Positions 42,120 through 52,347 of a DNA stretch of 64,000 nucleotides are shown here, piece after piece. Source of the stretch: Leishmania donovani (Eukaryota; Euglenozoa; Kinetoplastea; Trypanosomatida; Trypanosomatidae); assembly GCF_000227135.1 (NCBI RefSeq), contig NC_018249.1:89879-153878 (forward strand), given 5' to 3'. Numbering within the stretch: the stretch's first letter is position 1; the number at the start of each line of letters is the position of its first letter. A program made the translations under genes and the position numbers. The notes beneath the pieces are model-generated. The model worked only from the letters and a program-made list of their open reading frames with translations, was not told the origin of the DNA and made no database searches.

Positions 42120-42875
42120 TGCAAGACTTGGCAAGCGCTGCTGCGATGGATAATTGTAACGGCAAACTTGTGGGCCGCTCTTTCTCGCCGGCACACCAAG
42201 CGACGCGTAGAGCAAGGGCAACGCCTCGAAGCGCTCTCTGCGAGCGTGTCGTCGCTGCACACCCTCCCGTTGTGCTGCCGGCCTCGCTCGTTTCGCGTGG
42301 GAGCGACTGTGCGGGGGGATGCAGCGGAAAGAAAGGAAAAGGGGGGCGAAGATCGGAGGTATCGAGCAGGGCACGTATGGTTGCTCGCACTGCCCGCTAA
42401 ATTCCTTCGCTTGAGAGCGGTGGAGCGTGAAGGAAGCTGGCGCGGCAAAAAAAAAATACGCACGGCACAGGACGGCGAAGACCAGCGCCCGGGTCACTCG
42501 CACAAAGCGATGGCGAGAGAAAGGAAGGATGCCATCCACGAGGGAGCGAGGCGTGTGGGGGAGGGGGAGGAGGAGGAGGAGGAGGAGGGGATTGGTAAAC
42601 ACGCAATAGGGCAGAGAACGCAAACCCCGACGACAGGCAGCGGTTGGACAACAGTGGCACGGTAGGGATGGTAGTTCTGGTGGCCAGAATCACGTAGCGG
42701 AGCAGGGCCCCGTCTTCGCCACCCATCGCTTGCGGGAGAGCCCTAAAGATCTCTCTCGCTCTCTCTGCTCTGTGGGTGTTTATCTGGTCGCACACCTTCT
42801 CCTCGAACGATACTGTACACTTGCCTTCATATGCTTCGGGCACACACTCCGACGCGCGCGCTGGGACTGCCCTCT
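42120..42875. other. Intergenic: EF-hand-like gene 3' UTR
   Basis: No gene. A GGA-type repeat (about 42546-42590) gives a TCC pyrimidine tract on the minus strand. Confidence 0.55.
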
Positions 42876-43700
42876 TTACGTGGCGCACAAGAGTTCTACA
42901 AACGCCTCCAGAGTGAGGTGGGCATCCGCCGCTGTGGTGGTTGCCTTCGCAGCCAGAAGCTGGTGTAGCGCGCGTCCCTCCCATAACTTGAGCCGCTGCG
43001 CATGAACGTTCCACGCGATGCGGCCCAGGTGTGCTGCATCAATCGGAAGCGTGTCGGGCGTCGGCTCGCCCGGTGAGCCGGCAGCGAGGCAGAAGGCACG
43101 GTAGATCTCTTCCATGGAACCATACAAGAAGGCCACCCGCGCGTCATTAGCAAGGGAAGGGTGATGCGCCGCCCTCATCGCAGCGGTGCGGCTCCCGATG
43201 GCGTCGGTCGTGGGCGTGAGGGGCGCCGTGCTCGATGAAGGTCGTTGGCGAGCCGCAACAAGCCACGTCGACGCGTCCTCTTCACGGTCACGGCTGTCAA
43301 GCGTTGATGCCACTTCTGCCTGCGTCTCGCCGCCGCACAAGACGTCGATGATGGCGTGCACCTCATTGAGCGTGGGTCCGAGGTACATCGGGTCCAAGCA
43401 ACGACCACTTTGCTTCGCTGAAGCGGGCGCCGTCACGAGCGACGGGGGAGGCACCCACAGTCGCCCCGTCACGCTCTCGAACGCCCTCTTCACTTGCGAG
43501 GCCGACAGGTGATCGACGGCAATGGCAGCGCCATGCTGTGATAAGCTCGACGGGGATGGAAAAACGCTACGGAGAAGCGGCCGGAGCTGCTCAATGGCAA
43601 TCCGCCCATTTGCCTCCATATCCCACGGACCGAAGAGCTCGGTGGCCTGCAGCTTTTTGGCTGCAAGCAGCGCATCGAGGAAGGACGATGCGTCTTTCAT
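42876..43700 (-). CDS. Hypothetical EF-hand-like protein, 274 aa
   Basis: Weakly recognised. Near the N-terminus (about residues 18-45), helix AAKKLQATELFGPWDM is followed by a loop with Asp-x-Glu-x-Asn-Gly-x-Ile spacing (DMEANGRIAIEQLRPLL). This looks like one degenerate EF-hand. A second helix pair near the C-terminus (ALHQLLAAKATTTAADAH, then LTLEAFVELLCAT) could be its partner, but its loop lacks acidic residues. The middle holds SASQVKRAFESVTGRLWVPP, which is also reminiscent of EF-hand proteins. Calcium binding is not assured. The upstream in-frame codons use TTG as first codon, so the ATG at 43700 is the supported start. Confidence 0.7.
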   Translation of the reverse strand: MKDASSFLDALLAAKKLQATELFGPWDMEANGRIAIEQLRPLLRSVFPSPSSLSQHGAAIAVDHLSASQVKRAFESVTGRLWVPPPSLVTAPASAKQSGRCLDPMYLGPTLNEVHAIIDVLCGGETQAEVASTLDSRDREEDASTWLVAARQRPSSSTAPLTPTTDAIGSRTAAMRAAHHPSLANDARVAFLYGSMEEIYRAFCLAAGSPGEPTPDTLPIDAAHLGRIAWNVHAQRLKLWEGRALHQLLAAKATTTAADAHLTLEAFVELLCAT

Positions 43701-44515
43701 GAGAGTGCAGCGGAAATCACCTTCACAACTGCTACTGAAAAGCAAGACGGTGTATCACGTTCGGCCTGTGACACAAGCACGGCGCGTTGGTGGCTTACGC
43801 GCGCGCGTTTATAGATGTGTTTGTGCGCAGAGCTGCCTGACCTCTACCTGCTGCGTATCTGCGCATGCCCATGACACGCTGAAAATGAACAGTGGTAGGG
43901 CCGTAGCGGTTGTAGTGAGGGGGGAGGGAGGAGTCAATGTAGAGAGAGAGCGCGAGAGGTGCGGGGACGGAGGCCGCGGCTACAGCGCGGGGCTTCGCCA
44001 TGGCTGGCAGAAGACTCCTACACCCGAAGTCTCTGCATGAGCGGGATGCGCTCCTGCATTCAGGGCCACTGGCCTTTTCCTCTCTTTGATGCTGTGAAGG
44101 CGTGCACTTCGAGACGCGCTCGCATCGCCCTATGTATCACCCCATCGCAGGCCGCGAGTCGGCAGACTCTCCGTTCGTCGCCCATGTGACGCTCGAAGAG
44201 CTGAAACCCGTGCAAGAGGAAGCGTGCGGCTCCGTGGTCTCACTCGTCTTCATTCGGTGTCGTTTCTCTCTTAAACACAAAACAATGGCGCGCCTCTGGG
44301 CATCATCGACACCTGCATCGTCCACATTTTCCGTGTTGACCGCGTTGCGGGCGTTGACACCGTTGCGCGAACACACGCAAACAACGCTGGCGGAGGAAAC
44401 AGATGGTGCGGGCGCTCCGCCATTAGCGCGCACACACGTCTGCTTTCATGTTCATTTTCTTTGGACTGGCTAAGCCCTTCGCATGAATGGGTTCTCGTTC
44501 GTCGTGAAGTCCGCG
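43701..44515. other. Intergenic: 3' UTR of the 1275-aa gene
   Basis: No gene seen; mixed sequence without strong repeats. Confidence 0.5.
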
Positions 44516-47500
44516 CTACGCCCTTTCGTGACTTGTCGTCCAAAGGTACGCCAGCCACGAGGAGAGGAGCGTGAGCTCTTCAGCAGTCAGCAGCGTCTCA
44601 CCCACGCGGCGCAGCGTCTCGGCGTCCTGAAGCTTGGCGCATGCGACCATCACCTGCCCCAGCGCTGTCTGGCGCAAGCCTGCGTCCGTCTCTAACTCGC
44701 TAACGCTGTTTGCGAAGATGTTCTTTAGGCGTGACCCACCATCCTTCGCACGGCAGCGCCGCAGCACCTGCACCAGCAAGTCCTCGCTGGTTGGCTGCAT
44801 CGTGTGGCTGGCAATCACGGCCGCCTGCACCCACGCCGCCACACAGTCTTCTATCTCCAACAGTCGCTGCACCGCCGCTTGTGGGCCGAGCGTGACGTTA
44901 TTGTAGTCAGGTGCGAGGAACTCCTGCTGGGCCGCCACAATCGACTCCGATAGCTCCACATCGTTGAAGCGGCTCGACGGTGCCGCCCCGGTCGCCACCC
45001 ACGCCAGGCGCGCCATCGCATTGCACCGGCTGCGGTGTTGGAGCTGGTCCTCCCCGTACGGGATGTAGGGGGGGCTGGCCTGTCCCTCGGCGGTTAGGGC
45101 GTCATAGCGGTCTGGGTCGGCGAGCCACAGCAAGTGCGGCGCTTGCGCTTCCAGGAAGCTGTTCCGCCGAGTGCGTGCGTCAGGACAGCCAGGCAGCACG
45201 GCAGGCAGACTCAGCAGCTCCCACTCACGGCGCTGCTCCCAGAGCGTTTGAAGCGCAGCGTCGAGGGCAAGGGTGTTCTGCTGACAGTAGCACTGCAGTC
45301 GCTCGTACTGCTCCGGGCAACTCACGGGGTCGCCGATCGGCGTGGAAAGCGCAAAAATCATGAGGATCGGCATTGCGTCGAAGCGCAGCGCCAGCGTCTC
45401 GCACACGCCCAGAACGCGCCGCCCAATTTCCGCGCAGCCGCGAGACGCGGTGGGGGCACCGTACGGGTAGCCGACCGGCCCAGTGAGGAACGGCTCGCGG
45501 AGGAGGGTGTTCGTCACGGCTGAGGCGACAAAACGGTTGTCGTGGTGAAGGCTGTTAGCCAGCGAAAAGTACAGCAGGTATGCGATAACGTCCAACATGT
45601 CACACTTGTGGTGCAGCGTGAGCGAGGCAAACGCGACTCCGCTTGCCGCGCGCGCTGCGCCGTCGCCGGCGTTGGCGGGGCCGTCACTGCTGTCGTTAAG
45701 GTTACTGGACGCTACATCGCAGACGTCCGCCAGAATGTTCGACAGCTGCACACATGCCTGTGAGAAGCACAGCGCAACACCGCTCACGGGATCGCTGGAG
45801 GCGGTCCACGTGCACGCCAGCACACCCTTAGAAATGTCGCACACCTTCCGCACGTCCTCACGCGATTCAACGATGGTCTGCGCAACGACCACGTAGATGC
45901 AACCCGCCGCGTAGCACTCGGCAAACTTTTCTTCCAGTGGCAGCGAGACAGTCTGCCGCACCTCGGTCATGTACACGACAAGGAAGTGAAGCAGTCGCAC
46001 GAGGTTCAACGGGTTCGCAAAGCAAATCTCAGAGGCTGTCAACCCCTCCACGCTGCCTTGCAGACGGGCGGAGACACCACTCGCTGCCGCCTTCTGCTCT
46101 GCCCGGATGGCCTCCGCCACTGCCACAATGGCGCGCCGCATGATCTGCTGGCAACGCGCCATCTGCTCTGTGCTCTTCACCAGCCGCGGAGCCGCCGGCG
46201 CGCTCGACGCGTCGTTAACGACGTCCTGGGTGTTGTAATGACGAGAGGGACGGCGCTGCAGCAGGTAGGCACTGCCGCTGCTCAGCGCCGTCTCGAGCAT
46301 GGCGCTGAAGGGAGGCAGAACCCGCTGTGTCACGCAATCTTCGCTGGAGTCGAAAGAGTGCTCCACCTTCAGCCCCACATTCTGCATGCTGCGCAGCGCA
46401 CACAAGGACATGAGCGCCTCTTGCACCGACAGCAACTGCGCCATGGTCGCATGCGAAAGCTGCATGCGCACCTGCTCGTGGCGCAGGACGGCCATAACGA
46501 AGGAGCGGTGCGCCTGCTGCTGGAACGTGAGCTGGCGTGTGACTCGCAGTACAATGTTCTCATCCTCAGTGTTCAGGTTTCGACGGGCCCAGTTGCCGGT
46601 GCCGTGGCGCCACTGGTGCTGCAAGTTCGTCGAGGACGAGAGCGACTCACTTGCGTAAAGCACCGCACTGTCCAAAGAAAGCTTGGAGTCGGTGCGGACT
46701 GCATCAAGGATGCTCCTCAACTCTGCCTCGCCGGAGTTGTCGCCGTCGTGCACTCGTCTGGGACCGTCGCCACTGGCAGCGTGCGTCATGCGGCCCGCCA
46801 GGACGTCTCTCACGGTTAGGTGTGGGCCGCGAGCGTCGAGGGTGACGAGGCTCCCGTCATCCCGCAACAGCGACGCCACGGGCTGCTCAAGGTGGCCGAA
46901 GCAGACGGTGTCCTCGCTAGAGCACGGCTGCCGCACCCCGACTTGATTGTTCACGCGCAGCACGTACGCGCCGACGCTAATGAGGACCTCGCGGTGGTTG
47001 TCACAAGAGAACAGCTTGATGTGGTGGCGCGGCAGGTGCGCGGCGGCGCTGACTACGTCCGCGACGGCGTTCAGCACGACATAATTCACGACCTTTCCGA
47101 GAGAGGCATCCAGCGTCACGAGCCACAGCGCTGGGAGCGGCTGCGCCGAGCTGCTGCGAACGTAGTAGAGAACGCACACCTTGTGCTGGCTTTCCGTGCA
47201 GGAAACGACCTGGCCTCTGCGCCCCAGCGACGCTGGGAGCGACGTGGCCCACTTAATAGAAATGCATGGCCGCCGTCCTGCCCCTTCCACCGCCGGTGGC
47301 ACCGGACTGAAAGCGAGCAGGAAGACCTCACCTGAAGCGCTGATCGCCAATACCTGCTCAGGGTAGTGGTAGCGCAGCTGCACGTGTGTAAAGGCAAGTG
47401 GGCTGTCACCGAGCTGCCCGTTGCCGACCGCCGAAAGTGGCCACACAGGCGACGCACTTGCGGCACTGCCAGTGCCTGTCCCGTCATCCTCTCGATCGCC

Positions 47501-48343
47501 GCTCGGGTTGTTTCCGCCGGCGACCAAGCACTTGAGTGAGTGCCACAGCCAGCTGGAAGTGTTTGGAGAAGCAATAGGGCGCCCTGTGTCCGAGTACTCG
47601 TTCGACACCAGCTGCTGACTCTCTTCCTCTGCACAATCAGTGAACAGGGTGTCCGCGCTCGTCTCCGTGTCGCCGCCGCCACTGCTGCGTTGAGGCAGGT
47701 TGTTGTGCCCTCCGCGTGCCCATCGAAAGGACGCCGGGTCACGCCGATCGAACTTCATTGTCGTGTGCGCGCCGTCGTACTTGAGATCCACGACAATCAC
47801 CCCAGCCGTCGTCCCCAGCACCGTCACAATCACCGCTTCTGCATTAACCCAGCGCCGCGTGCAGACAAAACTCGACACTGTCATGCCAGTGTCGTCGTCG
47901 AGCATTTGCACCTCGATGCTGTGGTCGAGACTAGAGATGGCACCGCGCTCGCTGCAAAACGCAAGCGACTCCTCCTCGCCACCCATCTCACTCACAAACA
48001 GCGGCAGTCCCTCCTTGGCGGCTGCAAAGTACGGTATCTCTGCAAGCCGTGGCGCCGCCGTCTGCCACCCTGGCCGGCTCACGTTCCAGAGGCGCAGCAG
48101 CTTCGTGTTTTCGTCGACCAGCCAGCACATGTGCGTGCCGGCACCGGAGAGAAAGCTCGAAGCCGGCACCGTGCATCCGCTCGCGGCATCGAAGAGCACT
48201 GCGCCATCGAGAGAGGTCGGCGACGCCTCGGCGAGTCCGCTGTCCGCCTCGGTGGCGCGCTTGTAGACGTACGGCGCCGCTGAGCTGCTCGTCATCGTTA
48301 GCCGCTGTGTCCGTGGCACCTTTGCCGGTGGTGCGAAGAACAT
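44516..48343 (-). CDS. 1275-aa beta-propeller/alpha-solenoid protein, possible scaffold nucleoporin
   Basis: The N-terminal ~480 residues have repeated short beta strands typical of a WD-like propeller: MCWLVDENTKLLRLWNVSRP, VIVTVLGTTAGVIVVDLKYD, LAISASGEVFLLAFSPVP and VLRVNNQVGVRQP. The rest is helix after helix, an alpha-solenoid, with segments such as FQQQAHRSFVMAVLRHEQVR, ECYAAGCIYVVVAQTIVES and the C-terminal LLTAEELTLLSSWLAYLWTT. This order is that of Nup133/Nup155-class nucleoporins, and trypanosomes have such proteins of similar size. No motif proves it, and a vesicle-coat or other scaffold protein is possible. There is no signal peptide. The ATG at 48343 or one at codon 17 (just before SSSAAPYVYKR) could be the start. 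Confidence 0.8.
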   Translation of the reverse strand: MFFAPPAKVPRTQRLTMTSSSAAPYVYKRATEADSGLAEASPTSLDGAVLFDAASGCTVPASSFLSGAGTHMCWLVDENTKLLRLWNVSRPGWQTAAPRLAEIPYFAAAKEGLPLFVSEMGGEEESLAFCSERGAISSLDHSIEVQMLDDDTGMTVSSFVCTRRWVNAEAVIVTVLGTTAGVIVVDLKYDGAHTTMKFDRRDPASFRWARGGHNNLPQRSSGGGDTETSADTLFTDCAEEESQQLVSNEYSDTGRPIASPNTSSWLWHSLKCLVAGGNNPSGDREDDGTGTGSAASASPVWPLSAVGNGQLGDSPLAFTHVQLRYHYPEQVLAISASGEVFLLAFSPVPPAVEGAGRRPCISIKWATSLPASLGRRGQVVSCTESQHKVCVLYYVRSSSAQPLPALWLVTLDASLGKVVNYVVLNAVADVVSAAAHLPRHHIKLFSCDNHREVLISVGAYVLRVNNQVGVRQPCSSEDTVCFGHLEQPVASLLRDDGSLVTLDARGPHLTVRDVLAGRMTHAASGDGPRRVHDGDNSGEAELRSILDAVRTDSKLSLDSAVLYASESLSSSTNLQHQWRHGTGNWARRNLNTEDENIVLRVTRQLTFQQQAHRSFVMAVLRHEQVRMQLSHATMAQLLSVQEALMSLCALRSMQNVGLKVEHSFDSSEDCVTQRVLPPFSAMLETALSSGSAYLLQRRPSRHYNTQDVVNDASSAPAAPRLVKSTEQMARCQQIMRRAIVAVAEAIRAEQKAAASGVSARLQGSVEGLTASEICFANPLNLVRLLHFLVVYMTEVRQTVSLPLEEKFAECYAAGCIYVVVAQTIVESREDVRKVCDISKGVLACTWTASSDPVSGVALCFSQACVQLSNILADVCDVASSNLNDSSDGPANAGDGAARAASGVAFASLTLHHKCDMLDVIAYLLYFSLANSLHHDNRFVASAVTNTLLREPFLTGPVGYPYGAPTASRGCAEIGRRVLGVCETLALRFDAMPILMIFALSTPIGDPVSCPEQYERLQCYCQQNTLALDAALQTLWEQRREWELLSLPAVLPGCPDARTRRNSFLEAQAPHLLWLADPDRYDALTAEGQASPPYIPYGEDQLQHRSRCNAMARLAWVATGAAPSSRFNDVELSESIVAAQQEFLAPDYNNVTLGPQAAVQRLLEIEDCVAAWVQAAVIASHTMQPTSEDLLVQVLRRCRAKDGGSRLKNIFANSVSELETDAGLRQTALGQVMVACAKLQDAETLRRVGETLLTAEELTLLSSWLAYLWTTSHERA

Positions 48344-49401
48344 TTTCTGTTCAGTTGGTGCCGTTTCGGAGGACCGCTCAGCGGGGGAGAGCAGACGAGC
48401 AACGACAGGAAACGCCTACGCACACAAAAAAGCAAACAAAAACGACTGCAACGTGGACGACGCACGCGACACGCGAGGGCGAGCGAGCAACTCGCCGGTC
48501 GTCGAGGAGAGACGAGGACAGGAGTGCGAGAGACAGGAGAGGTGCGCAGCAGCGGAAGAGAGCCAAGTGGAAGGGAAGAGCCCCACGCCAGCATATGCGC
48601 GCGAATGCTCGACGCGCGCACCGATCAGAAAGAGGGACGGGGGACGGCACAATGACATCTTGTTCGGCCACTGATTGCTGCTGCTGTTTTTTTTTTTTAC
48701 GCTCTTGCGCTGTATGTGCTCAGAGTTCCTCTGAAGTGTAAGAGCGACTGGAATCGCGTAGACGAGGGAGGAGAGTCACCTGGGCGCACACGAGAGAGGG
48801 AGGAGGTAGGGAGTAGCGCATCACGCAAACGTCGACGAGAGGCAACGTGCTGTGATGAAACGCGCCCTCCGCGGTCAACCCCCCCCCCCTGCACGCACAC
48901 AAACAGACGAAACGAAGGAGATATAAAGGCAGGAAGCACTCACAAAGGGCGACAGCGCCTGGCACACACACACAGGCACAGACAGAGACCACACGACAAC
49001 ACAAATTCAATATGCCACGACTGGGCCAACAACGAGTTGTTGAGAGACGAAACCTTATCCAACGAAAGAGAGAAAAGCCGGAGATGGCGGGAGAAGAGGA
49101 GGGGGTCAACATCGAAATTGAGGAGCCGGCCTGAACGCATCGACATACATACAAGCGCTCAACGTGTACAGACGCAGCCCTCATCTATCGCGCCCAACAT
49201 TGCGCCGCAGAGATCCTGCTTTCAGTGCCTAGAGGAAGGCGAGGCAAGCTTGTCGTTCACTTCCAGGGGCACAAGTCAGCACACGAAAGACGGTAAAGAG
49301 AGCGACGCCTCTCACCGTGTAAAGCTGCGCCAGCCAACGGCGTGCATGCACCCGCAAAGGGATGCCAACGCGCAGAGCCACATGTGCGCTAGCCAAGGCC
49401 C
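48344..49401. other. Intergenic: primase 3' UTR
   Basis: No gene. T run (48687-48699), C run (48880-48888) and a CA repeat (about 48963-48985) on the plus strand. Confidence 0.5.
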
Positions 49402-50754
49402 TCACGAGGAGTTCTCGTCTTCGTCTGTGCGCATGGCCTTCAGCATGCGCTCTAGCGGCAGCGTCCACCGAACATCCAGGCTGTGGCTGAGAAGCATTTC
49501 GTGCAGCTTCGGCGCGTCCTCTGTTGGGTTGAACCCATCCACCTCTTCCCACTCGAGTGGGCAGCACAAGGAGGCCGTGCCGGGATGCACGCAAAAGGGA
49601 AGCTTCAGCAGGTGATCACGCCGCGTACTCACGTGCTCGTCAAGGCGCGGATACATGAGAAGAAGCTGCACGGCGTGCAAAATATCTGTGGCCTCCTGTT
49701 CCGAGCCGAGGGCGCGCAGGTAGGTTGCCCAGTCCAGCACGTTGCCTTGCTGGAAGTGCACGTGCTGCTGGAACCGGTTCAAGGCGTCGCGACGGCCGAG
49801 CTTCAGCACAGCCGATGTAGCGTCATGCACGATGTAGGCAGCCTTGGGATGATGCTGAATGTTGTTGGGGTTGTCGCTCGAGGACGCTACGAAAAGCGCA
49901 GTGAAGGCGCGGTCGAGCTGTGTGCGCAACACGTGGCGGATTGTTGGGTGGATGAGGCGGTGGTTCGCCAGATCGGCCACGATGGTGCTGCGGAGTGTCT
50001 TGGGTGCGACGACAGTCAAATACCCGACCAACGCCGTTCGCTCATCGTTTGTCATGCGCCTGGCACGCCGGTCGCACACCCACAAGTGAATACCGCGCCG
50101 ACCCGAGAACACGGGCAGGATGTACTTGAAGCCAAAGTCGTCGCGCAGCAAGGTGTGCAGCACGTGCGCCGCGCACGACATCCACGCCCAGCAGTAGGAG
50201 CAGATGCTCTTGCCAGAGCAGCAGGACCGCACATTGTCGTAGTCTGACATGTCTATGTCGAACACGAGCTCCCGCTCCACCGGGAAGACGTTCGCGAGGC
50301 CTTGCTTCTGGTTTGGTCGGATGTTGTACACGGCGCCCACGTCGATTTTCTCTGGAAAGCAGCGCACCAGCTCGGCGCGCAGCTCCTCGGCACTTCGGTA
50401 GCTCCGAAAACGTGTAAAGATGTCGCCGATGAGGGTGAAGCAGAACTCGCGGCGTGCCAGATAGCCCTCCGCGGCAGCAGCCCCCTTCCCATCCAGCCAC
50501 TCCTTGTCATCATCAGCGCCTGAGGCAGCACCCACGGCATTGCACGGCTCCGCCTTCATGCCGAGCGCATGGAGTACCCCGTCCTTACTCTCCTCTCCGG
50601 ACACCGCCGTCTGCTCACCTTTCACCCTCGCCACGGAAGAGCCCGCAGAAAGACGTGGCTGGCTGAGCCGGTACGATAACCATTGGGTGATAAGCTCAAC
50701 GGGGTAGACGTGCGCATAAAACTCGCGCAACGAGTTTTCGTTGATGGCCTGCAT
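49402..50754 (-). CDS. PRI1: DNA primase small (catalytic) subunit
   Basis: A 450-aa archaeo-eukaryotic primase catalytic subunit, which makes RNA primers for DNA polymerase alpha. Motifs: RELVFDIDMSDYDNVR with metal-binding Asp166 and Asp168; a zinc motif CCSGKSICSYCWAW (Cys178/179, 185, 188); VFSGRRGIHLWVCD (about 215-228) for nucleotide contact; and PRLDEHVSTRRDHLLKLPF with the third catalytic Asp and the HLLK-PF signature. The N-terminus LREFYAHVYPVELITQWLSY matches the family start. A low-complexity insertion (about residues 32-92) separates it from RREFCFTLIGDIFTRFRSY. The frame is open 227 codons upstream, but that part is CA/GT repeat-type sequence. The ATG at 50754 follows a GT tract ending in GTGCAG. 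Confidence 0.95.
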   Translation of the reverse strand: MQAINENSLREFYAHVYPVELITQWLSYRLSQPRLSAGSSVARVKGEQTAVSGEESKDGVLHALGMKAEPCNAVGAASGADDDKEWLDGKGAAAAEGYLARREFCFTLIGDIFTRFRSYRSAEELRAELVRCFPEKIDVGAVYNIRPNQKQGLANVFPVERELVFDIDMSDYDNVRSCCSGKSICSYCWAWMSCAAHVLHTLLRDDFGFKYILPVFSGRRGIHLWVCDRRARRMTNDERTALVGYLTVVAPKTLRSTIVADLANHRLIHPTIRHVLRTQLDRAFTALFVASSSDNPNNIQHHPKAAYIVHDATSAVLKLGRRDALNRFQQHVHFQQGNVLDWATYLRALGSEQEATDILHAVQLLLMYPRLDEHVSTRRDHLLKLPFCVHPGTASLCCPLEWEEVDGFNPTEDAPKLHEMLLSHSLDVRWTLPLERMLKAMRTDEDENSS

Positions 50755-52347
50755 GGCGGCAAGGAAAAGACCAGCGCCTGCACACACACACACACACAAA
50801 CGCCCGGGACGTGCACGCACGCGCGCACAGAGACACGCGCAGGAACGACAGCAACAGAAAAAAATAAGAAAGGGAGACAAGAGCACAGTAAGCAGGCTGG
50901 TGGCGGTGGTGATGGCTGTGATTGATGGCAAGCTGCCTTCTACGCGTGTGTGCCTGTATATGTGTGTGCTTCTATGGATGTACCTCTGTTCAGTATGTGT
51001 TCTATGCTTGGCCTGTGTGATCCTGCGAGCAAGCAAGCCCGCTGCTCTCAGCCCAAAAAGAGCCGGGGCCCCACACTTGCGAGCGAACGTGACACGCAGA
51101 GAGTCCACCGACAACGAGTGTTCGTCGCTGAACGCGCGGCGGCCTTCTTGTTGCTGGCTTTGCTCGTCCGCGTGCCCCTGTTTACCGTCGGTTGCGTTTT
51201 CTATCGTTCGCGCTGTGCCACCGGCCGCGTTTATCTTTTTTTTTCGTACTGAGCTTCGCAACTCCACGTCGCGCATCCGAGAGGCCCCAGCTGTCGTTCG
51301 CGCGCGCAGATCGCCGCAAGTCCTCGCGACACGCAAGGGCCACCCACCAGAAAAACGCAAGCACGCGCGCACCGCAATTGAGCCCATGTGGCGGAGCCCA
51401 ACCCCCACTCCCACCCCCATCCTCACCGAAAACATACGTCAGCAAATAAAAAAAAGATGGAAACGTGCAGACAAGTGATAGAAGCTGCGCGCACTCTCAT
51501 ACGCACTGACGCGGCTCGGTGCTGATGATGTGCTCTGGCGAACTGAGCCGTGCCGCTCCCTCCTCCCCACCGGAGGCGTGCATGATTGGAGTCTGCACAC
51601 ATGTATGATGTGTCGGCGAAGGCGAGAGAGAAAGGAGGAGGGGCAAGGAAGCACGGGAGTCGATACCCCTGCAACGGCGGCACGTGTGTGCCCCTCGCTC
51701 TCCGTTTGTGTCTGTGTTTCTTCAATGCGAACGTCCATCAAGTACTGCGAGAGCCACGATGAGGGTGAGGAGCATAGGTATACGAAAGGGGGACCGTAAC
51801 CAGCTCCATATGAGCTGACGACACAACAACTCTCTCAATCTATTACCACCACCACCCCTCAAAAGACAAAATGGATACGACGACCCGGCATAGCCCCCCT
51901 TCCCTCCTATATCCCTCCCATCTCCCTCCCCATACACACGGTTCGCCGAGGTGCATCACCAACAGAAGCAGCCGTGAGGGAAAACAAAAGGGGAGGAGGA
52001 GGAGAGCGAGAGTGAGAGTGAGCGCATGTCTGAAGTGTTCTGCATGCGCGGGCGTCGCGCTGTCCATTCGCGGTGGGCACGGAGGAGGTAAACAATGAGG
52101 GGATAAGGAAAAAAAAACAGAAGAAAGTCAGTAGCGTACATCGGTGTCACGGCCGAGACGAGTCTTTCAGGGACGACGAGAGATGCGCAGCGGTAAAGCA
52201 AGCACCCACGTCGAAGGAAGGAGGCGCGAGGCAGGTACCGTGGGAAACGCAGGGACACGGACGTGCATGTTCCTCTTTGGGTGTACAGAAGCACGCGTGC
52301 CCCCCTCCTCAACTCCGGCACGCTCCCTCGTCTTTCAGACGCGGCTG
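50755..52347. other. Intergenic: 3' UTR of the CNB-domain gene and primase 5' region
   Basis: No gene. CA repeat (about 50781-50800) forms a GT tract that ends in a likely splice acceptor about 20 bases before the primase ATG. The primase frame stays open to 51435 but without coding codon use. Confidence 0.5.

Noticed and set aside
41091..42623. 510-aa version of the second coiled-coil protein
   Set aside because: The first 168 codons have no coding codon use and read Leu/Pro/Arg/Cys-rich; coding signal begins at the ATG at 42119.
49402..51435. Longer 677-aa primase reading with 227 extra N-terminal codons
   Set aside because: The extra part is CA/GT repeat and pyrimidine-type sequence; a likely splice acceptor lies just before the ATG at 50754, and the family N-terminus begins there.
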